Origin: Stieleria bergensis
GTDB taxonomy: Bacteria; Planctomycetota; Planctomycetia; Pirellulales; Pirellulaceae
Assembly (NCBI GenBank): GCA_007745635.1
Contig: CP036272.1
Location: 1,701,911 to 1,765,910 of the forward strand
Reading direction: 5' to 3'
DNA: 64,000 nucleotides
Shown: one piece after another, positions 9,138 to 18,283 of the stretch
Numbering within the stretch: position 1 is the stretch's first letter
Layout of the letters: every line of letters begins with the position of its first letter
Notes under the pieces: generated by a model
What the model was told of the DNA's origin: nothing
Database searches by the model: none
Seen by the model: only the letters and a program-made list of their open reading frames with translations
Program-made: the position numbers and the translations under genes

Positions 9138-9650
9138 ATGAATCTGCAAAGCCAGCAATTATTCAATGGGCCAGGCCATCGGGCCTGGAGGGTGAACGTT
9201 CAAACTTGGTGCGTTGGTTACGGCCAGTTCAGGTGTTTTCTTTTCACCTGTCTCATTCTTCTGGTCGGCTCGGACGCAGCGCCCGCTGCGTCGCCACCAT
9301 CAAGCACTTTTGAAGAACCGCCGGCGCAAGCCGAAGTGGACTTGATTGAGCTGAACCATTTCCTAGACGACACAGGCCGCGAGGTCTTTCAGCAGATCAT
9401 TTTCTATGACTGGTCCAGGCATGATCGCCAGTTAGAAGTTCGCGCGTGGCGGTTGGTCAAACAGCCATCCCAGTTGCCGCGTCGCTTGCGAGATGACAGC
9501 GGCTATCGGGTTCGTTGGCGAGACAAAGGCAAAGTTCGCGAGGTGGTGAGCACGTCTTTGCGAGAGACCTTCAGCCGCCAGGATCCGGAGCGTGAAAACC
9601 GTCGGCTCGTTCCAGAGAACGAGCGGATCCCGTTGTGGCAAGGATTTTAG
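9138..9650 (+). CDS. Hypothetical exported protein
   Basis: A 170-residue protein of unrecognised family. ATG 9138 has AAAGAGG seven bases upstream. A hydrophobic segment around residues 33-50 (FLFTCLILLVGSDAAPAAS) looks like a late signal peptide or anchor. The mature part is highly charged (WRLVKQPSQLPRRLRDDSG, RWRDKGKVREVV), reminiscent of small planctomycete proteins of unknown role. It converges on rplK with only 14 bp between the stops, so it occupies the place where rplA would normally follow rplK. Confidence 0.7.
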   Translation: MNLQSQQLFNGPGHRAWRVNVQTWCVGYGQFRCFLFTCLILLVGSDAAPAASPPSSTFEEPPAQAEVDLIELNHFLDDTGREVFQQIIFYDWSRHDRQLEVRAWRLVKQPSQLPRRLRDDSGYRVRWRDKGKVREVVSTSLRETFSRQDPERENRRLVPENERIPLWQGF

Positions 9651-9664
9651 GGAGTCAAAGGCGA

Positions 9665-10090
9665 TCAGCCTTCGACATCAATGCCCATGCTGCGGGCGGT
9701 TCCTTCGATCATGCGAACGGCTTGATCCATGCTGCGAGCATTCAGGTCAGCCATCTTCTTGCCGGCGATGTCTTCGCACTGAGCGCGAGTGACGGTGGCG
9801 ACTTTGTTGATGTGGGGCTCACCGCTGCCTTTGGCAATCCCGGCAGCTTGCTTCAGCAAGGAAGCCGCTGGAGGGCTCTTGGTGATAAAGTCAAAGCTAC
9901 GGTCATTGTAAACCGTGACGATGACAGGAATCGGAGTGCCGTTGTATTCTTTGGTGCGATCGTTGAAGGCTTGGACGAATTGTCCAAGGTTCACGCCGAA
10001 CTTACCAAGCGAGGTACCAACTGGAGGAGCAGGCGTGGCTTGTCCACCGGGGACTTGGAACTTTGCTTGTCCTGTGACTTGTTTTGCCAT
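9665..10090 (-). CDS. rplK: 50S ribosomal protein L11
   Basis: At 141 residues it is the normal length. It carries the N-terminal [17 protein letters not shown] block and the C-terminal rRNA-binding domain with [16 protein letters not shown]11 forms the base of the GTPase-associated stalk and contacts 23S rRNA. It is the last gene of the tRNA-tuf-secE-nusG-rplK block; the usual rplA-rplJ-rplL-rpoB continuation is absent, since a convergent unrelated gene ends 14 bp downstream. Confidence 0.98.
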   Translation of the reverse strand: MAKQVTGQAKFQVPGGQATPAPPVGTSLGKFGVNLGQFVQAFNDRTKEYNGTPIPVIVTVYNDRSFDFITKSPPAASLLKQAAGIAKGSGEPHINKVATVTRAQCEDIAGKKMADLNARSMDQAVRMIEGTARSMGIDVEG

Positions 10091-10202
10091 GATCGAGAAA
10101 CAATAGGTGTTGAAGTTGAAGTGTGTGCTAGGTCAGATGTGCGGCGCATCGTGAGATGATGCCGGATCTGCCAGCGAATGGATGATTGTGGAAGCGTGGC
10201 CG

Positions 10203-10841
10203 TTACAGCGGCTCGACTTGCCAGTGATCCAATTCCATTGGCACCGAGCGGCCGAAAATATTGATGATGACAGTGATTCGGCCATTGGCTTCATCGAGTG
10301 CATCGACGTCACCTTCTTGGTTTTCGAAGTTGCCCTCTTTGACTCGCACACGATCGCCAACCTTGAATGGGATGGCGGTCTTGATGGGTGCGTCTTCCTC
10401 GTCCTCTTCGACAGGACGATTGATAAAGCGGTCAACATCGACGGGATCCATTGGCATGGGTTTGCCAGCAGATCCGGTGAAGTCACTGATCCCAGCGGTT
10501 TCGCGAACCAGGAACCAGGTGTCATCGTTAATGGCCATCCGGGCCATGATGTATCCGGGCAGCAATCGTCGTTTGGAGATGCGTTTTTTGCCGTCACGCG
10601 AGAACGTTGCGACGTCCTCGCTGGGGACGACTACATCGCCGAAGAACTCTTGCATGCCTTCAATTGCGATTTTTTTACGCAGTGCGTCGGCGATCGACTC
10701 TTCGCGGTTGAAAGCGACTTTCAAGATGTACCAGTCCATCTCAATTTCGTCTTCGCCCGCTGATTCGACATCATCAGCTTGATCCACTTCGCCACTCAGT
10801 GGCGTTTCGTCGATCGGGTTTTCGTCGTGTTCGTCGCTCAT
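10203..10841 (-). CDS. nusG: Transcription termination/antitermination protein NusG
   Basis: NusG couples RNA polymerase to the ribosome and to Rho. The NGN domain starts at DWYILKVAFNREESIA (about residue 36) and includes RRLLPGYIMARM. The C-terminal KOW motif is VGDRVRVKEGNFENQEGDV. The protein is 212 residues because of an acidic N-terminal extension of about 35 residues and an acidic linker between the domains (RPVEEDEEDAP). Both look lineage-specific. It lies between secE and rplK as in most bacteria. Confidence 0.96.
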   Translation of the reverse strand: MSDEHDENPIDETPLSGEVDQADDVESAGEDEIEMDWYILKVAFNREESIADALRKKIAIEGMQEFFGDVVVPSEDVATFSRDGKKRISKRRLLPGYIMARMAINDDTWFLVRETAGISDFTGSAGKPMPMDPVDVDRFINRPVEEDEEDAPIKTAIPFKVGDRVRVKEGNFENQEGDVDALDEANGRITVIINIFGRSVPMELDHWQVEPL

Positions 10842-10907
10842 AGAAACGCTGATTGCAGTGAAAGAAAGTGCTGGCCAGGAGCCGTCAAATGTCGGAGTGA
10901 GCGTTGG

Positions 10908-11387
10908 TTACCCAAACACCATCCAAAGCGCGTTGAACAGTGCTTGCCAGCCGGCGTCGTAAACAAACAGCATCACAGCCATCAGTCCGATGGTCACCAT
11001 CACGACAATTGATGCACGCTTGACTTCGGCTTGACTGGGCCATGAAACCTTTTTCATTTCGGCTTCGACGGCGATCAAGAAGTCAGCGAAGGTCACCCAT
11101 TGAACCAGTCGGTAGGTGACCCAGAATCCAACGATGATCAGGACTGCGGGAACAGCAACGGCGATCGCATCGCCGTTACCCTCGTTGCCCGAGAGTTGTG
11201 CGTTCAGTGTGTTGTACAAACTCCAGTTGCCTAACCCGACGACGACCCACATTGCGAGCAATGTAACTTGTCGTACGATTCGGCCTTGATTGGGTTTGTA
11301 GCTTCCAGTGCTGACCATTTCGCCCATCAATGAGGGCTGTTCAGGCGATGCAGCGCCGGATTTGCTTCCGGTGATCTCTCGAGACAC
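10908..11387 (-). CDS. secE: Protein translocase subunit SecE
   Basis: At 159 residues this is longer than the single-helix form. The diagnostic amphipathic segment EMKKVSWPSQAEVKRAS (about residues 110-126) precedes the last membrane helix, and two further helices lie upstream (about residues 40-58 and 76-97), as in the three-helix SecE of enterobacteria. SecE clamps SecY in the inner-membrane channel. The gene sits between tRNA-Trp and nusG, the conserved bacterial order; secY and secA are elsewhere in this window. Confidence 0.95.
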   Translation of the reverse strand: MSREITGSKSGAASPEQPSLMGEMVSTGSYKPNQGRIVRQVTLLAMWVVVGLGNWSLYNTLNAQLSGNEGNGDAIAVAVPAVLIIVGFWVTYRLVQWVTFADFLIAVEAEMKKVSWPSQAEVKRASIVVMVTIGLMAVMLFVYDAGWQALFNALWMVFG

Positions 11388-11420
11388 TCGTCCGTCCTTA
11401 CAATACGTTCTGTGATCAAG

Positions 11421-11493
11421 CAGGAGTGGAGGGACTCGAACCCCCAGCCGCTGGTTTTGGAAACCAGAGCTCTGCCAATTGAGCTACACTCCT
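11421..11493 (-). tRNA. trnW: tRNA-Trp (CCA)
   Basis: A full cloverleaf reads on the minus strand: acceptor AGGAGTG/CACTCCT, D-arm GCTC/GAGC, anticodon CCA in the loop of the CTGGTTT...AAACCAG stem, T-loop TTCGAGT and discriminator G, as usual for bacterial tRNA-Trp. It lies between tuf and secE. Confidence 0.98.
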
Positions 11494-11545
11494 TCATCGC
11501 ATTTCGCTGTGGAAATCGCCAGAGCGAAACGCCAAGTTTAACGTA

Positions 11546-11582
11546 AAGAACCAACGAACCGACAGGCGGTCCGTTGGTTCTT
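11546..11582 (-). terminator. Hairpin terminator or attenuator after tuf
   Basis: An 11-bp perfect stem (AAGAACCAACG / CGTTGGTTCTT) closes a loop of about 15 bases 57 bp downstream of the tuf stop. On the minus strand the stem ends in TTCTTTACG, a weak T tail, so partial read-through to tRNA-Trp and secE is possible. Confidence 0.65.
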
Positions 11583-11638
11583 ACTGTGTTTTTTACGAAA
11601 CTTTGGGCTTCAAGCGGCCCAGAGTTCGCTCGTCAAGA

Positions 11639-12835
11639 TTACTCAACGATCTTGGTAACAACACCCGAACCAACGGTGCGGCCACCTTCGCGAATCGCGA
11701 AGCGAACGCCATCGTCCATCGCGATTGGCTTGTGCAGCTCAACCGAGACGCGGACGTTGTCCCCTGGCATGCACATGTCAGCGCCTTCCAGGTTAGCGGT
11801 ACCGGTCACGTCCGTTGTACGGAAGTAGAACTGTGGGCGATAGCCACTGAAGAATGGCGTGTGGCGTCCACCTTCGTCTTTGCTCAGGCAGTAAACCTCA
11901 GCTTCGAACTTGGTGTGAGGAGTGATCGAACCTGGCTTGGCGAGGACCTGACCACGTTGGATTTCTTCACGCTTGACACCACGCAGGAGGCAGCCGACGT
12001 TGTCGCCAGCACGGCCTTCTTCCATTTCCTTGCGGAACATTTCGACGCCGGTGCAGGTGGTTTTGGCGGATTCGGCAGACAAGCCAACGATTTCGACTTC
12101 TTCACCAACTTTGATCACACCACGCTCGATACGTCCGGTCGCAACCGTACCACGACCTTCGATCGAGAAGACGTCTTCGATTGCCATCAGGAATGGCTTG
12201 TCGTCTTCACGAACAGGCTCAGGGATGTACTCATCCAGAGCGTCCATCAGATCGCTGACGCACTTGCTGGCTTCAGGGTCGGAGGGATTGTTGTACGCTG
12301 GCAGTGACGAACCTTGGATGACAGGAACGTCATCGCCGGGGAAGTCGTACTTGCTGAGCAGCTCACGAGCTTCCAGTTCGACCAGTTCCAGCAAATCTGG
12401 ATCGTCGACCAAGTCGCACTTGTTCAAGTAGATCACGATGTAAGGAACGCCAACCTGGCGAGCCAACAGGACGTGCTCTTTCGTCTGAGGCATTGGGCCG
12501 TCAGCTGCAGAGACAACCAGGATAGCGCCGTCCATTTGGGCAGCACCGGTGATCATGTTTTTGACAAAGTCAGCGTGGCCCGGGCAGTCAATGTGGGCGT
12601 AGTGACGATTGTCGCTTTCGTATTCAACGTGAGCCACAGCGATGGTCACGGTTTTGGTGTCGTCACGGACCGTACCACCCTTGGCGATATCGCTGTAACC
12701 CTTAGCCTCAGCCAAGCCTTTAGCGGCTTGGACAGCCAGGATCGCGCCTGTGGTGGTGGTTTTACCGTGGTCAATGTGCCCGATGGTGCCGACGTTTACG
12801 TGGGGCTTGGTCCGTTCAAATGTTGCCTTGGCCAT
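11639..12835 (-). CDS. tuf: Elongation factor Tu
   Basis: This 398-residue GTPase delivers aminoacyl-tRNA to the ribosome. It has the P-loop [11 protein letters not shown] (residues 19-29), G3 DCPGHAD, G4 NKCD and the conserved domain 2/3 blocks ([36 protein letters not shown]). The switch I region, however, reads [19 protein letters not shown] then KTVTI where most bacterial EF-Tu has the APEEKARGITI signature, and is two residues longer. The magnesium-ligand Thr is kept, the Arg-Gly is not. The gene follows four tRNA genes in the order Thr-Tyr-Gly-Thr, as in tufB of enterobacteria. Confidence 0.98.
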   Translation of the reverse strand: MAKATFERTKPHVNVGTIGHIDHGKTTTTGAILAVQAAKGLAEAKGYSDIAKGGTVRDDTKTVTIAVAHVEYESDNRHYAHIDCPGHADFVKNMITGAAQMDGAILVVSAADGPMPQTKEHVLLARQVGVPYIVIYLNKCDLVDDPDLLELVELEARELLSKYDFPGDDVPVIQGSSLPAYNNPSDPEASKCVSDLMDALDEYIPEPVREDDKPFLMAIEDVFSIEGRGTVATGRIERGVIKVGEEVEIVGLSAESAKTTCTGVEMFRKEMEEGRAGDNVGCLLRGVKREEIQRGQVLAKPGSITPHTKFEAEVYCLSKDEGGRHTPFFSGYRPQFYFRTTDVTGTANLEGADMCMPGDNVRVSVELHKPIAMDDGVRFAIREGGRTVGSGVVTKIVE

Positions 12836-13443
<608 letters not shown>

Positions 13444-13451
13444 ATCGGCAG

Positions 13452-13522
13452 AGCGGGTGAAGGGAATCGAACCCTCGTATTCAGCTTGGAAGGCTGCTGC
13501 ACTACCATTGTGCTACACCCGC
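13452..13522 (-). tRNA. trnG: tRNA-Gly (TCC)
   Basis: Minus-strand cloverleaf with acceptor GCGGGTG paired to CACCCGC, anticodon TCC in the loop of a CAGC/GCTG stem, T-loop TTCGATT and discriminator T. It lies 9 bp from tRNA-Thr(GGT). Confidence 0.97.
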
Positions 13523-13593
13523 ATGAACGCCCTTGGATCGATCCGCCTCAATGGCTTCAGGCGATGCAAGGATGGCTGCGAATTGACTTCTAG

Positions 13594-13675
13594 TGGGGGC
13601 TATTGGATTCGAACCAATGTAGGCGTAGCCAGCGGATTTACAGTCCGCCCCCTTTAACCACTCGGGCAAACCCCC
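13594..13675 (-). tRNA. trnY: tRNA-Tyr (GTA)
   Basis: An 82-base class II tRNA on the minus strand with acceptor GGGGGTT/AGCCCCC (one T-G wobble), anticodon GTA in the stem GCGGACT...AATCCGC, a long variable arm (TGGCTACGCCTA) and discriminator A. The length and variable arm are as expected for bacterial tRNA-Tyr. Confidence 0.97.
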
Positions 13676-13756
13676 AGAAGTTGTTTGTTGTTGTGGCCGG
13701 TGAATCAACCTGACGCCGCATCCTCATCCAATCGATGGTGATGCTGTCGATGCCAG

Positions 13757-13829
13757 AGCCAGCGGAGGGATTCGAACCCACGACCGGCTGATTACAAATC
13801 AGCTGCTCTGCCAACTGAGCTACGCTGGC
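13757..13829 (-). tRNA. trnT: tRNA-Thr (TGT)
   Basis: Minus-strand cloverleaf with acceptor GCCAGCG/CGCTGGC, anticodon TGT in the stem GCTGATT...AATCAGC, and T-loop TTCGAAT. It is the first tRNA of the Thr-Tyr-Gly-Thr-tuf array. Confidence 0.97.
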
Positions 13830-14307
13830 CATTCGACCGCACGTGACCGGTTTGACGATCGCTGAGGTCACAACTTGTCGGTCGCAACCTCGCCTTCGCC
13901 GTGCCATGTCTTTGCAACGGTTTCCACAACGGGACTGCCCTGTGATCGGCATTTTGACCGCGTCACCTGACAGCTTCCCAACAACATCTTAAAAAAGCTG
14001 CTGCTGGGAGAGGGCAGAGTTTAGCAATCGATCTGCATGCGGCAAGGTGGAATTGACCGGTTCAGCGATCAATTTCCAGCGGAATGCGTAAAATGGTGGC
14101 AATTCTAGCCGCAAAAAAACAGTTCCATCGCTCACTCGGCTAAACAATCTCTGCGAATGACTCCTGTCGGCGGTGGCGAGTTCGCGCGTTTGTCCACCGA
14201 ACCAGCCTTTGTTCGCCTGCCGATTGGTGGAAGCCTGACGTGTCGCAGGCTGATTGCCGCTGTTGCCCCGCTCTCCAGTGGCCGCCCGCGTTCGCCTGAC
14301 CGCTCGA
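13830..14307. other. Upstream region of the tRNA-tuf array
   Basis: About 480 bp between the first tRNA and the convergent end of the MBL-fold gene's neighbourhood. The promoter of the tRNA-tuf transcript should be here. An A-run (TTAAAAAAG near 13989) is visible, but I could not fix a -35/-10 pair. Confidence 0.4.
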
Positions 14308-15243
14308 TCACGGGATGTCTCCGCCAGCAGGCGAGGCGGGACCCGAGACGGGCACCACCAAATGATCTTCTGCCAGCGTCAGTTTCACCCTGGCCTCCAG
14401 CCCGTTCTGGCCTTGGCTCCTGGCCAATCCCACAGCACCCAGTTCCACAGCACCCAGTTCCACAGCACCCAGTTCCACAGCACCCAGTTCCACAGCGTCC
14501 ACCCCCAGAGCGTCCACCCCCAGAGCGTCCAATCCCGTGGCGACCTCATTAACGATCGCTTCGGGGTGCGGGTCCAGCGGATTGAGATGCGTGATCAACA
14601 CGTGCTGAGCCGCCGTCCCCTGAATGATCTCAACGAGCCTGTCCGACCAGGTGTGTCCGGTGGTCTCGGCCCACTTGGCAAGCTTGTTGGCAAAGTAGCA
14701 TTCATGCAGCATCAGGTTGGCTCCGCTCGCCCAGTCCAAAAACGCTGTCTCGGTGCTGCCAACGGTGTCGGTCAAGTACATCAGCTTGCACCCGCCGGTC
14801 CACTGCAGTCGGAACCCCAGTGAGCCACCAGGGTGTTGCTGGGCTCGCCAGTCAACGTTGCAGTCGCCCAGTTGAATCTCTGTCAACTCATCCAGGGCTC
14901 GCCACTGCAAGTCCAAGTCTAGGTGCTCCAGGCCCACGGGAAAGATCAGCTCGGAGAACAGGTGCGCGCGGATCGCATCAAGTTTTTTAGACTGTCCCCA
15001 TATTCGCAGGCGGCGGACGTTTTTCTCGTAAAGGACGTCCAGCAGGAAGGTCAGGCCCGCAATGTGGTCCAGGTGAGCATGGCTGAGAATGATGTCCAGC
15101 GTCTCGGTCTGGATGAAGTCTCGAACGCGAAATAAACCTGTTCCAGCATCCAGGATGATGCCTTCGCTGGGCAGGAAGTAACAGCTCGTGTGCCGGGTCT
15201 CGTTAGGGTGATAGCCTGCGGTTCCCAGGCAATGCAACTGCAT
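14308..15243 (-). CDS. MBL-fold metallohydrolase (RNase Z-like) with repeat tail
   Basis: The metal-binding motif HAHLDH (residues 55-60) followed by later His/Asp ligands (YLTDT, MLHECYF, ITHLNP) identifies a metallo-beta-lactamase fold hydrolase of the RNase Z/ElaC-like class; the exact substrate is unknown. The catalytic domain ends near residue 235. The last 75 residues are a low-complexity tail built from in-frame 15-bp DNA repeats giving GVDAL twice and GAVEL four times, then a short unique end. Such a tail is not part of the fold and looks like a recent expansion. Confidence 0.85.
   Translation of the reverse strand: MQLHCLGTAGYHPNETRHTSCYFLPSEGIILDAGTGLFRVRDFIQTETLDIILSHAHLDHIAGLTFLLDVLYEKNVRRLRIWGQSKKLDAIRAHLFSELIFPVGLEHLDLDLQWRALDELTEIQLGDCNVDWRAQQHPGGSLGFRLQWTGGCKLMYLTDTVGSTETAFLDWASGANLMLHECYFANKLAKWAETTGHTWSDRLVEIIQGTAAQHVLITHLNPLDPHPEAIVNEVATGLDALGVDALGVDAVELGAVELGAVELGAVELGAVGLARSQGQNGLEARVKLTLAEDHLVVPVSGPASPAGGDIP
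14431..14530. repeat. Two adjacent 15-bp tandem repeats inside the MBL-fold gene
   Basis: Four perfect copies of CACAGCACCCAGTTC (14431-14490) are followed by two copies and a partial third of CGTCCACCCCCAGAG (14496-14530). Both units are multiples of three and keep the reading frame. Confidence 0.95.
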
Positions 15244-15491
15244 GATCGATCACCGAAGTCAAAGGCAAGATGGCGTTCAGGTTTCGCTCTCAGTATACGC
15301 GATCTGCTGGGGCGATGGCATAGGGGATCACGCAGCCTGGCGAACAAGCCAATCAGCCACGCCGCAGCCTGCTTTCGCTTGCTCTGCTTTCCCTTACTCA
15401 GCTCTGCTTTCCCTTGCTCTGCTCGCTGGTTGAAATGTCCTGATGCCTCGTTCGCTGGACTTCGCTTTGGCGCCCCTGCTGGGCGTTTTGC

Positions 15492-16304
15492 TTAAGAGCC
15501 GAACAGTTTGAACGCGACAAGGTAAACCGCCAGCCCCACCGGATAGACAAACCCGAGGTTGGACATGTTGGAGCCGGTCAGGTTGTCCAGTGCTTCCTGA
15601 GTGTCGTCCAGGCCGTCCAGTTTGCCTTCCTTCTTGGCTGCCCCGTAGACGGCAAAAAACGTGATCATCTCTGGAATACTGGTGGCAAAACCAAGGATCC
15701 ACCCGGCCAGCGCCGGTCGCAGATTCATTTCGTTGACAACCGCCGCGGTGGCATCTCCCAGGAACGTTCCGACGACCACGATGGCTACCAGGACCGTGAT
15801 CATCAGGATGATGCCCAGCGGCAGATTGCCGCCCGCTGGATGCTCTTCTTCTCCTGTTTTCTTGTTGGCCTTGGCGTCCATCCACTGATAGAACACAAAC
15901 AACCCCAGCAGCAGTGGAACCAGGTACCACTGCGTTTCAAGGCCAAAGTGCATCAAGCCAATCGGCGTTAAGATCGCCAGCCCAGCAAAGAACAGTTCGT
16001 CAAAGAATCGCCAGTGCAACAGTTCATGGAGTTGCCGGTAACGAATTCCAGCCATGATCAGTAACACGACGTTGATAATGTTACTGCTGGCGATGTTCCA
16101 CAGGCCGGCTTCCCAAACGCCATGTAAGCCGGCTGCAACCAGGCAAACCAATTCGGGAACACTGGTGGCGTAACCGGTCAGTTTGCCGCGTGTCTTGACG
16201 GACAGGTTCAATGCTTCGGACACATGGTCAATGCCTTTCAGTAGACCGTACTTGACCAGAACAATAATCGCTCCGGCAGAAATCAGCATGATTAGCAATG
16301 ACAT
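15492..16304 (-). CDS. Sodium/calcium exchanger family antiporter
   Basis: The 270-residue membrane protein has the two inverted alpha repeats of the CaCA superfamily: GYATSVPELVCLVAA with SSNIINVVLL in the first half, and GFATSIPEMITFF with TGSNMSNLGFV in the second. The halves are joined by a charged cytoplasmic loop (MDAKANKKTGEEEHPAGG). It probably exchanges Ca2+ or another cation for Na+ or H+ across the inner membrane. At 270 residues it is a little shorter than YrbG-type members. It stands alone on the minus strand. Confidence 0.87.
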   Translation of the reverse strand: MSLLIMLISAGAIIVLVKYGLLKGIDHVSEALNLSVKTRGKLTGYATSVPELVCLVAAGLHGVWEAGLWNIASSNIINVVLLIMAGIRYRQLHELLHWRFFDELFFAGLAILTPIGLMHFGLETQWYLVPLLLGLFVFYQWMDAKANKKTGEEEHPAGGNLPLGIILMITVLVAIVVVGTFLGDATAAVVNEMNLRPALAGWILGFATSIPEMITFFAVYGAAKKEGKLDGLDDTQEALDNLTGSNMSNLGFVYPVGLAVYLVAFKLFGS

Positions 16305-16364
16305 TGATAAACACTTGTGTAGGTGTTGGATGATTGAACCGCCAGCTTGGCTGCTCGGCGGATG

Positions 16365-17207
16365 TCAATGGGATGGATTGTCGGGCCGCGTCAACCAGTG
16401 CATCATGATCCCGCCAGCGACGGCAACGTTAAAACTATCGACCGCCAGTTCCCCGTTGGCGGTGTTCAATTCCAGCGGTGACATGGCAATTTCGACGCGA
16501 TGTTGGCAAGCCTGCTGAACGCGCTCGCTTAGCCCCTGGGCTTCATTGCCAAGCAAGATCAGTTTCGGTTGATCACTCAGGTTGACTCGATGCAGTGGTG
16601 ATGTCTGCGGCCCAATCGCTGCCGCAATGGTCTGCACGCCCCGCCCGTGGATGGTTTGCAAATCTTCGATCACATCTTGGCAGCGAATCAATCGCATGGC
16701 AAGGGTCGCGCCCATGCTGACTCGGATCACGCGTCGCGAAAATGGATCCGCGCTCGCTTTGTCAAACACGACTTGGCGAATGCCCAATCCCGCCGCGGTG
16801 CGCAACAGTGTCCCCATGTTTTCCATGTCAGTGATTCCCAGTAGCCCCAGCGAAACGGAGTCGGGCTCGAACGCCTGGCAGGTTTTCAATGGTTCGCGAT
16901 CGGCACTGGCCAAGTAGCCACGGTGGAAATCAAACCCGCTGATTTCCTGAATCTCTGACTTGCTAAGTTCAAACACCGGGACGTTTGCGGGGATCTGTCC
17001 AAGCACTTCGAGACTGCGGCCTTGCTGAACAATCACCGAGCGAACCCGATGCCGGGACAGCAACAGTCGCTCAACGATGAACTTGCCTTCAGCAATGAAG
17101 AACTCAGGCTGCTCGATCGTCCCACCAGGGCGCGCTTTCATGGCGCGATAATCTGCCAGCAGTTGCTGGGGCGATGATTCGGCGGCGGATGATGAGTTGC
17201 CAGTCAT
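16365..17207 (-). CDS. TrmH/SpoU-family RNA 2'-O-methyltransferase
   Basis: The 280-residue protein has the N-terminal substrate-binding domain (FFIAEGKFIVERLL) and the SPOUT knot with its three motifs: motif 1 near NMGTLLRTAAGLG, motif 2 LILLGNEAQGLS, and motif 3 IAMSPLELNTANGELAVDS. It should methylate a ribose 2'-OH in rRNA or tRNA using S-adenosylmethionine; the target is not predictable. Motif 3 is interrupted by extra residues (LNTANGE) compared with the usual short form. Its ATG overlaps the stop of the upstream propeller gene by 4 bp (ATGA), indicating translational coupling. Confidence 0.9.
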   Translation of the reverse strand: MTGNSSSAAESSPQQLLADYRAMKARPGGTIEQPEFFIAEGKFIVERLLLSRHRVRSVIVQQGRSLEVLGQIPANVPVFELSKSEIQEISGFDFHRGYLASADREPLKTCQAFEPDSVSLGLLGITDMENMGTLLRTAAGLGIRQVVFDKASADPFSRRVIRVSMGATLAMRLIRCQDVIEDLQTIHGRGVQTIAAAIGPQTSPLHRVNLSDQPKLILLGNEAQGLSERVQQACQHRVEIAMSPLELNTANGELAVDSFNVAVAGGIMMHWLTRPDNPSH

Positions 17208-18190
17208 GGAGTGGTGTCGATCCGCTGGGGACGTGGTTTCTGCCGAACGACCCGCCGCAGAGGTGTTGGGCTGCCTTCGGATGTCACCCAGGCTCGCCCC
17301 TGTTGGTCGATGGCAATCGCTTCGACCTGTTTTAGTCGCGGCAGCGAGATCATTTCGGGGCTTTGCTGGATTTGCACAGCTACCGATTTCTCTGGCAGCT
17401 TTGCGAACCGGATCGCATGCAAATAGTTACAGGCCCAAATGTCGCCTGTCTTGGGGCAGATGTCCATCCCGGTCACCAGCGGCAACGGCACCGCAGCGAG
17501 CCATTTGCTTTCCATCGCCAACTGATGCAGGCCGGGTTGCTGGATGTGCCGCTCGATCTGTTCCGTCGCTGGCAACTCGATGCGGTGCAGTGAGCTCAGC
17601 AGCGGTGACTTGCTAAGGAGCAAGATCTGTTTGCCGCTGACATCTACGGCAACCGCTTCGCAGTTTGTCGCTCCGCCCTGGTAGGTCAGGTTGATTTGCA
17701 GGATTGCATTGACGTGCTGATGCCGGTCCGGATCGGGTTCCGAGAACACGTACAGCGTCACTCCGCTGCGACGACGATCGTTGTCACCCACATCGGCCGC
17801 CATGAGATACGGCCGTCCGTTGACTTGGAAACAGTCCATGGCTTCCCAGTCGACCGCCCGCACGCCGGCCAGTGTCACCGATCCGGTCGCCTGGCCGCGA
17901 TGGTCGAAGCAAAACAGCCGAGCACGTCCGCCAGAATCGTTGTGAGACCAAATGCGATTCGGTTTGCGGCGCGAAAACGCGACGCCACTGCTCTCGGTGA
18001 GCTGTCGTTCCATCAACTTGATGGCTTGATTGCCCGAGCGGACTGCAGCGTCTTCGACGCGCCAAGCTGGCAGTGGCTGTCCAGCTGATGGCGATGGAGT
18101 TTGCGGTGCTGTGGCCGGTTCGTCAGCGCCGATGGCAGCGGATAGGCAAGCGATCATCAGTAAACTTGCCAGTCGTGTCATCAGGTTCAC
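17204..18190 (-). CDS. Secreted beta-propeller protein, phytase-esterase-like
   Basis: The 328-residue protein has a signal peptide (residues 1-22, cut near IGADEPA). Repeated blade-like blocks contain an acidic residue in the same place: VDWEAMDCF, NCEAVAVDV, QVEAIAIDQQGRAW, plus SGVAFSRRKPNRIWSHNDSGG. This pattern is seen in six-bladed propellers such as SdiA-regulated and esterase-like-phytase proteins. It is probably periplasmic. Ligand and activity are unknown. The stop overlaps the start of the SpoU methyltransferase gene by 4 bp, an unexpected operon partner. Confidence 0.65.
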   Translation of the reverse strand: MNLMTRLASLLMIACLSAAIGADEPATAPQTPSPSAGQPLPAWRVEDAAVRSGNQAIKLMERQLTESSGVAFSRRKPNRIWSHNDSGGRARLFCFDHRGQATGSVTLAGVRAVDWEAMDCFQVNGRPYLMAADVGDNDRRRSGVTLYVFSEPDPDRHQHVNAILQINLTYQGGATNCEAVAVDVSGKQILLLSKSPLLSSLHRIELPATEQIERHIQQPGLHQLAMESKWLAAVPLPLVTGMDICPKTGDIWACNYLHAIRFAKLPEKSVAVQIQQSPEMISLPRLKQVEAIAIDQQGRAWVTSEGSPTPLRRVVRQKPRPQRIDTTP

Positions 18191-18219
18191 CTCCGCTGCC
18201 GGCGTTGCAAACGCCCCGA

Positions 18220-18283
18220 CTACTGTTGTGACTGGCTACTGCTGTGACTGGCTACTGTTGTGACTGGCTACTGTTGTGACTGG
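18220..18283. repeat. 16-bp tandem repeat spanning the dapA-like stop codon
   Basis: Four copies of CTACTGTTGTGACTGG, one with a single T-to-C change, run from intergenic DNA into the last codons of the DapA-like gene. The TAG stop lies in the first copy that the gene enters, so the expansion lies outside the reading frame. Confidence 0.93.

Noticed and set aside
11603-12307. Long frame opposite tuf
   Set aside because: It lies wholly antisense to EF-Tu, and its sequence has no family features; high-GC codon bias of the real gene produces it.
15395-15430. Third tandem repeat family (GCTCTGCTTTCCCTT, two copies)
   Set aside because: Two imperfect copies in pyrimidine-rich intergenic DNA; too weak to list with the others.
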